64,000 bases of DNA from Pseudomonadota bacterium (GTDB lineage: Bacteria; Pseudomonadota; Gammaproteobacteria; Burkholderiales; Burkholderiaceae_B). Of this stretch, positions 8,613 through 16,429 are shown one piece after another. The stretch lies in NCBI GenBank assembly GCA_023387815.1, contig JAEWHK010000050.1, forward strand, positions 1 to 64,000. Direction: 5' to 3'. The translations under genes and the position numbers were made by a program. The notes beneath the pieces were generated by a model, which ran no database searches, was not told where the DNA came from, and saw nothing but the letters and a program-made list of their open reading frames with translations. Position 1 is the stretch's first letter, and every line of letters begins with the position of its first letter.

Positions 8613-10208
8613 ATGCATTGGAATCTCCCATATACTACTACTCGACAACCTGTACTCGCGCGCAACATGGTTGCCACCTCACAACCGCTCGCGGCACAAG
8701 CTGGCGCAGCCGTGTTCGCACGGGGTGGAAACGCTATAGACGCGGCCTTGGCAACCGCGATTGCTCTCACGGTGGTAGAGCCAACTATGAATGGCATCGG
8801 TGGCGATGCCTTCGCGTTGGTCTGGGATGGCAAATCGCTACATGGTCTGAATGCATCCGGCCGCTCTCCAAAGTCCTGGAATCCACGGAAATTCAGTCAT
8901 CTCCGTCAAATGCCACGTAATGGCTGGGATACAGTCACGGTGCCCGGAGGTGTCGCTGCATGGCTCGCCCTGTCGGAACGTTTTGGAGCACTCCCATTTG
9001 AGGATCTCTTTGTTGACGCCATTCGTCACGCCCGCGATGGCTTCCCCGTTAGTCCGGTAGTATCGCGCCATTGGGAACAGTCGATTAATGAGCTTGGACA
9101 TCAGCCCGGCTTCGAAGCATTCATGCCCAATGGCCGAGCGCCAAGAATTGGCGAGATCTGGCGCTTTGAAGACCAGGCAGAGACACTTGAAGAGATTGCG
9201 AAAACTCGCACGGAGTCATTCTATCGCGGTCGTCTCGCCGCAAGGATGGCGGATTTTAGCGAGCAGCACGGTGCAGGATTAAGTCTTGAAGACCTCGCGG
9301 CTCACAAAATTGATTGGGTGGATCCCATCTCGGTAAAGTATGGTGATCGCACAGTGCACGAAATTCCCCCGAATGGCCAAGGGTTAGCAGCACTAATAGC
9401 GCTTGGATTACTTGAATATCTGCCGTACCGCGATGCTGCTCCCTGCTCCGCAACGCGCTTGCACCTGGAGATTGAGGCAATGCGAATGGCTTTTTCAGAT
9501 CTCTACGCACATGTCGCCGATCCAGCTTATATGAAAGTCACACCAGCGCAACTGTTGGACCCAGCATACTTACGTGAACGTGCCAAAGGTATTAATCACG
9601 CAAAGGCTGGTACATACCTGCCTGGCCAACCGCCCAGCGGAGGCACTGTCTACCTTTGCACAGCCGATGCTGAAGGGCGAATGGTGTCGTTTATTCAGAG
9701 TAATTTCAAAGGCTTTGGTTCCGGCGTTGTAGTGCCCGATACAGGTATCGCTTTGCATAATCGAGGCATGGGTTTTGTCACAACGCCAGGCCATCCCAAT
9801 CAGGTAGATGGAGATAAACGCCCTATGCATAGTATTATTCCTGCGTTCATGATGCGCAACGGCCAGCCACATATGGCTTTCGGTGTAATGGGCGGAAATA
9901 TGCAAGCACAGGGGCACGTACAAATGACGCTTCGAGAAACGATCGATGAGTTAAACCCTCAGGCCTGCTCCGATGCACCGCGTTGGAGAATCAATGACGC
10001 AGGTACCCTAACAGTGGAGCATTCGATGGATCAGAACTTGATCCAAGGCTTGAAAGCCTTGGGGCATCAGCCTGAGATTGCGGCACCTGACAGTTTGGAT
10101 TTCGGCAGTGCACAGTTGATTCGTCGAGTCAGTGATGTGTCATCCGCGCCATTTGTTTACGTGGGAGGCTCGGACCATCGCCGCGACGGACAAGTAATCG
10201 GCTATTAA
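8613..10208 (+). CDS. gamma-glutamyltransferase family protein, apparently cytoplasmic
   Basis: This is a 531-residue Ntn-hydrolase of the gamma-glutamyltransferase family. Early motifs MVATSQPLAAQAG and GGNAIDAALA match the large subunit. The self-processing nucleophile is likely the Thr in SGGTVYL (T345), which would become the N terminus of the small subunit; FGSGVVVPDTG follows. Family members transfer or hydrolyse gamma-glutamyl groups or cleave cephalosporin side chains. Classical GGTs are exported, but no signal peptide is seen here, as in YwrD-like proteins. It is the last gene of the cluster and would act inside the cell on an imported gamma-glutamyl or amide compound. Substrate unknown. 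Confidence 0.85.
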   Translation: MHWNLPYTTTRQPVLARNMVATSQPLAAQAGAAVFARGGNAIDAALATAIALTVVEPTMNGIGGDAFALVWDGKSLHGLNASGRSPKSWNPRKFSHLRQMPRNGWDTVTVPGGVAAWLALSERFGALPFEDLFVDAIRHARDGFPVSPVVSRHWEQSINELGHQPGFEAFMPNGRAPRIGEIWRFEDQAETLEEIAKTRTESFYRGRLAARMADFSEQHGAGLSLEDLAAHKIDWVDPISVKYGDRTVHEIPPNGQGLAALIALGLLEYLPYRDAAPCSATRLHLEIEAMRMAFSDLYAHVADPAYMKVTPAQLLDPAYLRERAKGINHAKAGTYLPGQPPSGGTVYLCTADAEGRMVSFIQSNFKGFGSGVVVPDTGIALHNRGMGFVTTPGHPNQVDGDKRPMHSIIPAFMMRNGQPHMAFGVMGGNMQAQGHVQMTLRETIDELNPQACSDAPRWRINDAGTLTVEHSMDQNLIQGLKALGHQPEIAAPDSLDFGSAQLIRRVSDVSSAPFVYVGGSDHRRDGQVIGY

Positions 10209-10355
10209 GACCAACAAGCGGAAAGAGCCAAGTCTAGACAAGTGCTTATCTACTGGCGCTTTCAATTGAAATTCCATCGAGGTGTTCTTCAAAATGAATG
10301 AAGCTGTTCACATTACGTCTAAACTATTGTCCGAGCATGTTTGAACCATTCCACC

Positions 10356-10919
10356 CTATTGAATTCTGGCTGGATTACCAAATGCCACTTTTCCCTCTGG
10401 AACATCTCGTGTAACAACACTTCCAGCACCAATGATCGCATTGTCGCCAATTTTTATACCTGGCAGTATGATTGAACCCGCCCCTATCCAGACGTTGTTG
10501 CCAATCTGTACAGAACGTCCGAACTCTAATCCTTGAATTCTGAAACTGTTCTCCTTCGGATGATCTGCAGCTATGATCTGAACACCTGGACCAATTTGCG
10601 TACCATCTCCGATTGATACTGATACCACATCAAGGATCACACAATTGAAATTCAGAAAAACGTGATCACCCAGGTGAATATTAAATCCGTAATCACAATG
10701 AAACGGAGATCGCACGACACAATCTCTTCCCACCGTTCCAAATCGATCAAGCAAAAATCCTTGGCGCTTCTCTGCCGGCAACGTCGAATTCGAGTTGTAG
10801 TTTGCCAACCATTTGGCAGTCAACATCAATTCATTCTGAATTTCAGCGTCGGCGGGATTATAGAACTCACCTGCTAGCATTTTCTCCTTTTCGCTAAGAT
10901 TACTGGGTTCATCTGCCAT
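10356..10919 (-). CDS. maa: maltose O-acetyltransferase-like, hexapeptide-repeat acetyltransferase
   Basis: This 187-residue protein is a left-handed beta-helix acetyltransferase of the Maa/NodL/LacA type, which moves acetyl from acetyl-CoA to sugar hydroxyls. The N-terminal Mac domain is visible (KMLAGEFYNPADAE), followed by hexapeptide repeats (IGDGTQIGPGVQI, IGNNVWIGAGSIILPG) and the closing GAGSVVTRDVPEG. The catalytic His is probably in ADHPK. The ATG at 10919 has GGAG 7 bases upstream, better than the GTG at 10931. It faces away from the membrane protein/XRE operon and seems to stand alone. Physiological acceptor unknown. Confidence 0.9.
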   Translation of the reverse strand: MADEPSNLSEKEKMLAGEFYNPADAEIQNELMLTAKWLANYNSNSTLPAEKRQGFLLDRFGTVGRDCVVRSPFHCDYGFNIHLGDHVFLNFNCVILDVVSVSIGDGTQIGPGVQIIAADHPKENSFRIQGLEFGRSVQIGNNVWIGAGSIILPGIKIGDNAIIGAGSVVTRDVPEGKVAFGNPARIQ

Positions 10920-11025
10920 TAAATACTCCACTCGAATAAACCTTGGATTATCTCATTCTATTGAACTATACGTCCGACTTCCGCTCCGATACTCTACGCT
11001 TGGTTCGCTACGATATCAATCAAAT

Positions 11026-11045
11026 ATGTAAAATAACCTTTACAT
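11026..11045. promoter_or_regulatory. candidate XRE operator 1
   Basis: ATGTAAA (11026-11032) and TTTACAT (11039-11045) form a perfect 7-bp inverted repeat with 6 bases between, 20 bp in all. It covers the -35 box of the promoter in front of the membrane protein/XRE operon, a position suited to repression. Confidence 0.55.
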
Positions 11046-11068
11046 CACCATCAACGTAATGCTATAGT
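11039..11068 (+). promoter_or_regulatory. sigma-70-like promoter of the membrane protein/XRE operon
   Basis: TTTACA (11039-11044), an 18-base spacer and TATAGT (11063-11068) fit a sigma-70 promoter about 35 bases upstream of the start codon at 11104. Palindromes overlap both of its boxes. Confidence 0.6.
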
Positions 11069-11082
11069 AAAGCTTCCTTTAC
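11067..11082. promoter_or_regulatory. candidate XRE operator 2
   Basis: GTAAAG (11067-11072) and CTTTAC (11077-11082) form a perfect inverted repeat with a 4-base gap, just downstream of and touching the -10 box. It shares the GTAAA/TTTAC core with operator 1, so the two are probably bound by the same dimeric regulator. Confidence 0.5.
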
Positions 11083-11103
11083 ATTGATTGCGGCGGTTCA
11101 CTT

Positions 11104-11475
11104 ATGAAAAAGTACTTTATCGAATTTGGCATAGCCATGGTCAGTTACGTGGCGCTGCTTCTGTTGTCGATGTTTTTGCTGAAATCCATGGATGGGGATT
11201 CACCCTTTCGTGCGCCGATTGCACTCTTGCCTATGATTCCGGCTGTAGGTATTCTTTGGGTTGTGATCCGCCAATTGCGAGTCATGGATGAGTTGCAGCG
11301 CAAGATACAGTTTGAAGCTTTGAGCTGGGCATTCGGGCTGACGGCAGTCACCACTTTCAGCTACGGCTTTCTTGAAACTGTTGGGTTTCCCAGATTATCG
11401 TATTTTCTGGTTTGGCCAGTCATGGGTGCATTCTGGATCATTGCACTCTGGTTCAGTAAAAAACGCTACTCATGA
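11104..11475 (+). CDS. small integral membrane protein, partner of the XRE regulator
   Basis: This 123-residue protein has four predicted membrane helices (about residues 4-23, 38-57, 71-93 and 98-118) joined by short loops; the second loop is charged (RQLRVMDELQRKIQFE). No catalytic motif is visible. Its last codon overlaps the ATG of the XRE regulator gene, a common arrangement in which a small HTH protein of the YozG type is coupled to a four-helix membrane protein. The promoter carries two palindromes. Function is unknown; sensing of the membrane state or protection against a membrane-active agent is conceivable but not shown. Confidence 0.8.
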   Translation: MKKYFIEFGIAMVSYVALLLLSMFLLKSMDGDSPFRAPIALLPMIPAVGILWVVIRQLRVMDELQRKIQFEALSWAFGLTAVTTFSYGFLETVGFPRLSYFLVWPVMGAFWIIALWFSKKRYS

Positions 11476-11660
11476 AAAATATCATCAAGCAGTTGAGAGC
11501 CGAAATGGGAATGTCCCAGGCTGATTTGGCAGAACTTTTGAACGTATCGCGACAAACGGTCATTTCCATTGAGAATGGCCGCTATGACCCGAGCCTGCCC
11601 CTCGCCTTCGCGATAGCGCGCGCGTTTGGTATGAGTATTGAAGAGATTTTTCAGGAGTGA
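11472..11660 (+). CDS. XRE-family transcriptional regulator, YozG type
   Basis: This 62-residue protein consists of one helix-turn-helix (MSQADLAELLNVSRQTVISI, residues 14-33) followed by the family's conserved tail ENGRYDPSLPLAFAI and EEIF. Such proteins bind short palindromes as dimers and often repress their own operon. It is translationally coupled to the membrane protein gene through a four-base overlap. The two TTTAC-containing palindromes at the operon promoter are its likely targets. A decayed same-strand copy of its C-terminal half is found at 998-1080. Confidence 0.9.
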   Translation: MKNIIKQLRAEMGMSQADLAELLNVSRQTVISIENGRYDPSLPLAFAIARAFGMSIEEIFQE

Positions 11661-11719
11661 ATACAGGCTTGATTATGTATCTAATGTCGGGAAATATTCC
11701 AGCTTGAAATGAACGAACC

Positions 11720-12661
11720 ATGAAAAAAACGAACGGCCCGACAATGAATCTTTCCCTGCGTCAGATGAAAGCCTTCGCAGCGCTGGCAACATTGCGCAAT
11801 TTCACCAGAGCGGCTGAACATTGCAGCATTACGCAATCGGCATTCAGCGCGCTGATCGGCAATCTGGAGAGTGGTCTCAATGTCAGGCTCTTCTCGCGCA
11901 ATACCCGGAACGTGGAGCTGACCGCTGAAGGAGAAGTCTTTCTTGATATTGTGAATCATCTCATTCCGCAAACTGAAGACGCGCTTTCTGAAATGCAGGA
12001 CCATATTTCACTCAGGAAGGGTCGGGTCGCGATCGCAGCGCTGCCGACTATTTTCTCCGGATTGCTGCCGGAAATCATCGCGACGTTTTTGAACCGTTAT
12101 CCGGGTATTGAACTGAAAGTGGAAGATGTACCCAATACGGCTTGCGTAGATCTCGTGCGAACGCGCAAAGTGGACTTCGCCTTGTGTGCGTCCGTGGAGA
12201 CAGGAACCGACCTGGTCATGGAGAAACTCGCTTCTGATACGTTTTATTTCGTCTGCCAGGCAACACATGAACTTGCAAAACGAAAACGTCTGACGGTGGA
12301 CGACATTCTGCCTCATCCCATTATTGTCTTCGAAAAGGCCAGCAGTATCCGCCAGCACCTGGACGCATCGGTATATCCACAGCAATGGATAAAAGCGATT
12401 CAGGTCAATAATCTGTCTACAGCTGCCGGACTGGTCGGCGCGGGAATTGGCCCAACCATTGTGCCGGTTTTGGGACTTGGCCAGTTCGATCTGAAGACGC
12501 TGCGTGCCGTACCTGTCACCCTGCCCATTAACGAACGTGATATTTGTTTGCTTCGAAGAACAGAATCCACAGAATCTCTGGCAGCCCGGAACTTTATCAA
12601 ATTACTGAAAACACATGTCGCCGAAAAACTGGCAGCACTGTCAGTGCGCCAGCCCGACTGA
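11720..12661 (+). CDS. LysR-type transcriptional regulator
   Basis: The 313-residue protein has an N-terminal winged helix-turn-helix (FTRAAEHCSITQSAFSALIG, about residues 27-46) and a type 2 periplasmic-binding-protein effector domain, with the inducer pocket probably around TAAGLVGAGIG near residue 235. It is encoded on the same strand as the Bug receptor and enolase-superfamily genes downstream, and probably controls them. Start is either 11720 or the ATG at 11744 (MNLSLRQ); neither has a clear ribosome binding site. Confidence 0.88.
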   Translation: MKKTNGPTMNLSLRQMKAFAALATLRNFTRAAEHCSITQSAFSALIGNLESGLNVRLFSRNTRNVELTAEGEVFLDIVNHLIPQTEDALSEMQDHISLRKGRVAIAALPTIFSGLLPEIIATFLNRYPGIELKVEDVPNTACVDLVRTRKVDFALCASVETGTDLVMEKLASDTFYFVCQATHELAKRKRLTVDDILPHPIIVFEKASSIRQHLDASVYPQQWIKAIQVNNLSTAAGLVGAGIGPTIVPVLGLGQFDLKTLRAVPVTLPINERDICLLRRTESTESLAARNFIKLLKTHVAEKLAALSVRQPD

Positions 12662-12881
12662 TAAACGGCATGCGTACAATCACGGCACGTTGAATTCTGT
12701 ATCAGTACCAATATGGCATTCGTCATTCCCCATCCGTCACATTCTCGGGCTTTTACGCACAGCAATTAATCGCTTTTATCGCTGAATTCACAAAAACTAT
12801 CCATATATCCGCTTAGCGTATCAGGCTAGACTGCAGCAAATAACGACAAAAAAGCAGTCAACACAAACAGGAGACCATGGA

Positions 12882-13853
12882 ATGAACTATTTGAAAAAAC
12901 TGGCGCAAGCCTCAATATGTGCTGCCCTGATGGGTAGCTCACTGACCGCAGTCGCTCAGGAATACCCCGACAAACCAGTCAAAATCACGGTTGGCATGGC
13001 ACCAGGCGGCTCGAACGATACCATTGCTCGGCTGATGTCATCTGAATTGTCCGACCGGATGGGTAAATCATTTGTCGTGGAAAACAAGCCAGGCGCCAAC
13101 AGCACAATAGCCACTTCTGAGCTGAAGCGCTCCAAGCCCGATGGTTATAACCTGATGCTGGTGATCTCATCTCACGTCACCAACACGATGCTGTATCCCA
13201 AACTGAATTACAGCCTGGATGATTTCAAACCGGTCAGCGTAATTGCTGAAACGCCTTTCGTTCTGGTGGCGAATCCGAAATTCAAACCGAACACACTTCA
13301 GGAATTCATCGATCTGGCAAAATCCAGCAAACAGAGAATCGATTTTGGTACACCGGGACTAGGTTCTACACAGCATATTGCCATGGAGCTGATGGATCAA
13401 ATGGCCAGCATCAAAATGAACCACGTTCCCTATAAAGGCGGCGCGCCGGCACAAACGGATCTGCTTGGCGGCGTGATTCCGCTGATTTTTGCGACACCAA
13501 CCCAGAGCCTGCCGTTTATTCAGAGAGATCAGCTGAAGGCCATTGCCGTCACTTCCAAAAAACGCCTGCCTCAACTGCCGGATGTGCCAACCTTTGATGA
13601 AGCCGGGCTGCCCGGATACGATGCCAATGTCTGGTTCGGCATTATTGCACCCAAAGATACGCCAGACGACATTGTGCAAAAACTCAATGGCGAAATCACA
13701 TCGATCCTGAAGGACGAGGCAGTACGCAAACGCCTTGCCGACCTTGGTCTAACGCCTATTGGAAGTACGACCGAGGAATTTGCGCAGTTGCTTAAAGCGG
13801 AGCAGAGCAAATGGCAGGACGTCATTAAAAAAGCCAATATCAAATTCGAGTAA
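12882..13853 (+). CDS. Bug-family (TctC-like) periplasmic solute-binding protein
   Basis: This 323-residue receptor has a Sec signal peptide (about 25 residues, ending in AVAQ) and the Bug hallmarks YPDKPVKITVGMAPGGSND, ENKPGANSTIA and PYKGGAPAQTDLLGG. AGGAG lies 12 bases before the chosen ATG. It stands between a LysR regulator and an enolase-superfamily enzyme, suggesting that the three serve uptake and breakdown of one hydroxy or sugar acid. The ligand cannot be read from the sequence. Confidence 0.9.
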   Translation: MNYLKKLAQASICAALMGSSLTAVAQEYPDKPVKITVGMAPGGSNDTIARLMSSELSDRMGKSFVVENKPGANSTIATSELKRSKPDGYNLMLVISSHVTNTMLYPKLNYSLDDFKPVSVIAETPFVLVANPKFKPNTLQEFIDLAKSSKQRIDFGTPGLGSTQHIAMELMDQMASIKMNHVPYKGGAPAQTDLLGGVIPLIFATPTQSLPFIQRDQLKAIAVTSKKRLPQLPDVPTFDEAGLPGYDANVWFGIIAPKDTPDDIVQKLNGEITSILKDEAVRKRLADLGLTPIGSTTEEFAQLLKAEQSKWQDVIKKANIKFE

Positions 13854-13910
13854 TTTCGATTAGCTGCATTTCGATCGGCATTTTCTTGATTTTCTCTTTT
13901 TCGCCCCCTT

Positions 13911-13938
13911 TTTTCGATCACCTTTTTTCGATCACCTT
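13911..13938 (+). repeat. tandem 14-bp pyrimidine-rich repeat
   Basis: TTTTCGATCACCTT occurs twice head to tail (13911-13924 and 13925-13938) within a strongly pyrimidine-rich tract (about 13885-13950) that leads into the enolase-superfamily gene. Replication slippage could produce this, and the tract may affect mRNA or promoter shape. Confidence 0.8.
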
Positions 13939-13970
13939 TCTTCATTTTCATGCTCAGGAGTTTTGATTCC

Positions 13971-15119
13971 ATGCCAGTCATTGAGTCCGTTTCCGTATGT
14001 ATCGCGCGTGTTCCTTTGGATCAGCCGGTGACTTTTTCTACACGTCGCGTCACTGCCCGCGAATATTGCCTTGTTCGAGTTAGATCCACCGACGGCGTTG
14101 AAGGTTTGGGCTATTGCTATGCAGTCAACAGCGCAGGCCGACTATTATCCGTTGCCGTCACCGACCTGCTCGCCGCAAAGCTGGTGGGTCAGGACTCTCA
14201 TCGGGTCGAGGGCTTGTGGACTGATATGTATCAGGAAGCCTTGCTCGTGGGGCGCGTTGGCGCTGTCATGCGAGCGCTTTCTGCACTGGATACTGCGTTG
14301 TGGGATCTGAACGCCAGATCGGCCAAACTGCCGCTTTACCGATTTCTTGGCGCAAAATCGCTGGATCGCGTGCCTGCTTACGCCAGCGGCGGGTATTATC
14401 TGCCAGGCAAATCCGTTGACGACCTGGCCAAAGAGATGTCCGATCACGTTGCTGAAGGATTCAAGGCCGTGAAAATGAAGGTGGGTCTTGAGAGTCCTGC
14501 GAATGAGAAAAAACGCCTGGCTGCCGTGCGCGAAGCCATCGGCGATGATGCCCGATTGATGCTGGACGCTAATAACGCATGGCGCGATCTGCCGACGGCT
14601 CTGGAGTACATGCGTGTCTTTGAGCCATACAATCCGTTCTGGATCGAAGAGCCCTTTTCACCCGACGATATTGATAATCACATTCGTCTTTCCCGCGCGA
14701 CACCCATTACCGTGGCCACTGGCGAAGTCGAAGCCGGACGCTGGAGATTCAAGGATCTGATTGCGCAAGGCGCAACAACCCTGCTTCAGACTGATGCCAC
14801 GGTTTGCGGAGGCATCACAGAATGGCGACGAATTGCTGCCACTGCGGCCAGTCATGGCCTGACGGTAGAGCCTCATGCCTGGCACGACGTCCACGCCCAT
14901 CTGGTGGCCAGTACACCAAATACCACATATGTTGAGTGGATGCCTGATGATCATATCGTCAACTTCCGCAAGGTGATTGATCGTCAGCTTGTCGCAGACA
15001 ATGGCGATCTGCTGCTTCCGCAGGATCCAGGGCTGGGCTTCCAGTTTGACGACGCCGCAATAGAGAAATATGGTGTGGTCTATCCGGGTGAGAAAGATCG
15101 CTGGATCACAATTCGCTGA
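13971..15119 (+). CDS. mandelate racemase/muconate-lactonizing enzyme family protein (enolase superfamily)
   Basis: This 382-residue enzyme has the enolase-superfamily layout: an N-terminal capping domain and a beta/alpha barrel. Visible catalytic features are KAVKMKVG (the KxK base, about residues 165-171), DANNAW (first Mg ligand Asp), WIEEPF (second Mg ligand Glu), ATGEVEAGRW (third ligand) and VEPHAWHDVHAH (general acid/base His). The set fits an acid-sugar dehydratase or racemase of the mandelate racemase subgroup. CAGGAG precedes the ATG at 13971, so the longer frame from 13950 is rejected. It follows a Bug receptor and LysR gene. The exact hydroxy acid is unknown. Confidence 0.88.
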   Translation: MPVIESVSVCIARVPLDQPVTFSTRRVTAREYCLVRVRSTDGVEGLGYCYAVNSAGRLLSVAVTDLLAAKLVGQDSHRVEGLWTDMYQEALLVGRVGAVMRALSALDTALWDLNARSAKLPLYRFLGAKSLDRVPAYASGGYYLPGKSVDDLAKEMSDHVAEGFKAVKMKVGLESPANEKKRLAAVREAIGDDARLMLDANNAWRDLPTALEYMRVFEPYNPFWIEEPFSPDDIDNHIRLSRATPITVATGEVEAGRWRFKDLIAQGATTLLQTDATVCGGITEWRRIAATAASHGLTVEPHAWHDVHAHLVASTPNTTYVEWMPDDHIVNFRKVIDRQLVADNGDLLLPQDPGLGFQFDDAAIEKYGVVYPGEKDRWITIR

Positions 15120-15331
15120 AGAAAAAAGGTCACATTCAGAATAAATATCAACTTAGGTCCAAATGAGGCACCAGGTCTCGCTTGATATTTCATTTGGTCA
15201 AATACCTGCCCAGGCGGTGATGTTGCCCGGATATGTTATGTTTTCATATCATATTGAATAAATCGCGGTGGCTTCCAAAAGCGCATTTGCGCCGAGGAAT
15301 CATCGCGGGGCAACATATCACAGAGGACAGA

Positions 15332-16327
15332 ATGGGACTTCTCGTTGACGGCAAATGGCAGGATAAATGGTATGACACTAAAAGCAGTGGCGGACGCTTC
15401 GTGCGCAGCGAAACACAATTTCGCAACTGGATCACGCCGGACGGCAGTGCCGGCCCCACAGGCACAGATGGATTCAAGGCAGAAGCCGGACGCTACCATC
15501 TGTACGTGTCGCTTGCCTGCCCGTGGGCGAATCGGGCTCTGATTCTCAGGGCATTGAAAGGTCTGGAATCCATGATCAGTCTGTCTGTAGTCAATCCGTA
15601 TATGGGGGAGCGCGGGTGGACTTTCGAACCTGCACCAGGTGTGATCGGGGATCCTGTCGGCAACGCTGATTATCTTTATCAGGTGTACTTGCAGGCACGG
15701 CCGGAGTACAGCGGACGGGTCACCGTACCGGTACTCTGGGATCTGCAACGCAACACCATTGTGAATAATGAATCGGCAGAGATTATTCGCATACTCAACT
15801 CAGCTTTCGACGGGATTGGTGCGAAACCCGGCAATTATTCACCTACCGAGCTGATACCTGACATAGACAGAATCAATGCCCTCGTCTACGAAAACGTTAA
15901 TAACGGCGTATATAAAGCTGGTTTTGCGACACAGCAGGATGTCTATGAAAAAGAAGTGAGCAAGCTGTTTGCCACACTCGATGAGCTGGAGAAACGTTTG
16001 GGGCAGAACCGGTATCTGCTGGGCGATACCCTGACAGAGGCAGACTGGCGGCTATTCACAACCCTGATCCGCTTTGATTCGGTCTACCATGGTCATTTCA
16101 AGTGCAATTTGCGACGCCTGGTCGATTATAAAAATCTGTGGAGCTACACGCGTGAACTCTACCAGTGGCCGGGAATCGCAGATACCATCAATTTTGATCA
16201 TATCAAACAGCATTATTATCGCAGCCATGCCACGATCAATCCGAATGGCATTGTTCCGCTAGGTCCAATACTGGATCTGGATGCGCCACCAGGCCGCCGC
16301 GTTTCAGGGGAGTCAGCTCAGACCTGA
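15332..16327 (+). CDS. yqjG: glutathionyl-hydroquinone reductase, Xi-class GST (YqjG/ECM4-like)
   Basis: This 331-residue cytoplasmic enzyme reduces glutathionyl-hydroquinones to hydroquinones with glutathione. The catalytic Cys is in LACPWANRALI (about residue 60). Other Xi-class marks are the GRFVRSETQFRNW lead-in, VPVLWDLQRNTIVNNESAEI (about residues 130-149), and the C-terminal LTEADWRLFTTLIRFD followed by HFKCN. The ATG at 15332 has GAGGA upstream; the longer frame from 15233 has no support. It may protect the cell from quinones produced by aromatic catabolism, but no aromatic ring-cleavage gene is adjacent. Confidence 0.92.
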   Translation: MGLLVDGKWQDKWYDTKSSGGRFVRSETQFRNWITPDGSAGPTGTDGFKAEAGRYHLYVSLACPWANRALILRALKGLESMISLSVVNPYMGERGWTFEPAPGVIGDPVGNADYLYQVYLQARPEYSGRVTVPVLWDLQRNTIVNNESAEIIRILNSAFDGIGAKPGNYSPTELIPDIDRINALVYENVNNGVYKAGFATQQDVYEKEVSKLFATLDELEKRLGQNRYLLGDTLTEADWRLFTTLIRFDSVYHGHFKCNLRRLVDYKNLWSYTRELYQWPGIADTINFDHIKQHYYRSHATINPNGIVPLGPILDLDAPPGRRVSGESAQT

Positions 16328-16429
16328 CCGTCTGAAATCCGTAATGTGCCGATTGCTCCGCTCTTTGTGCGCTGAGCACTTCGCTCTCACGAACGCTCCT
16401 GTTACCACCTCACCCCCACGTTCATGGCG

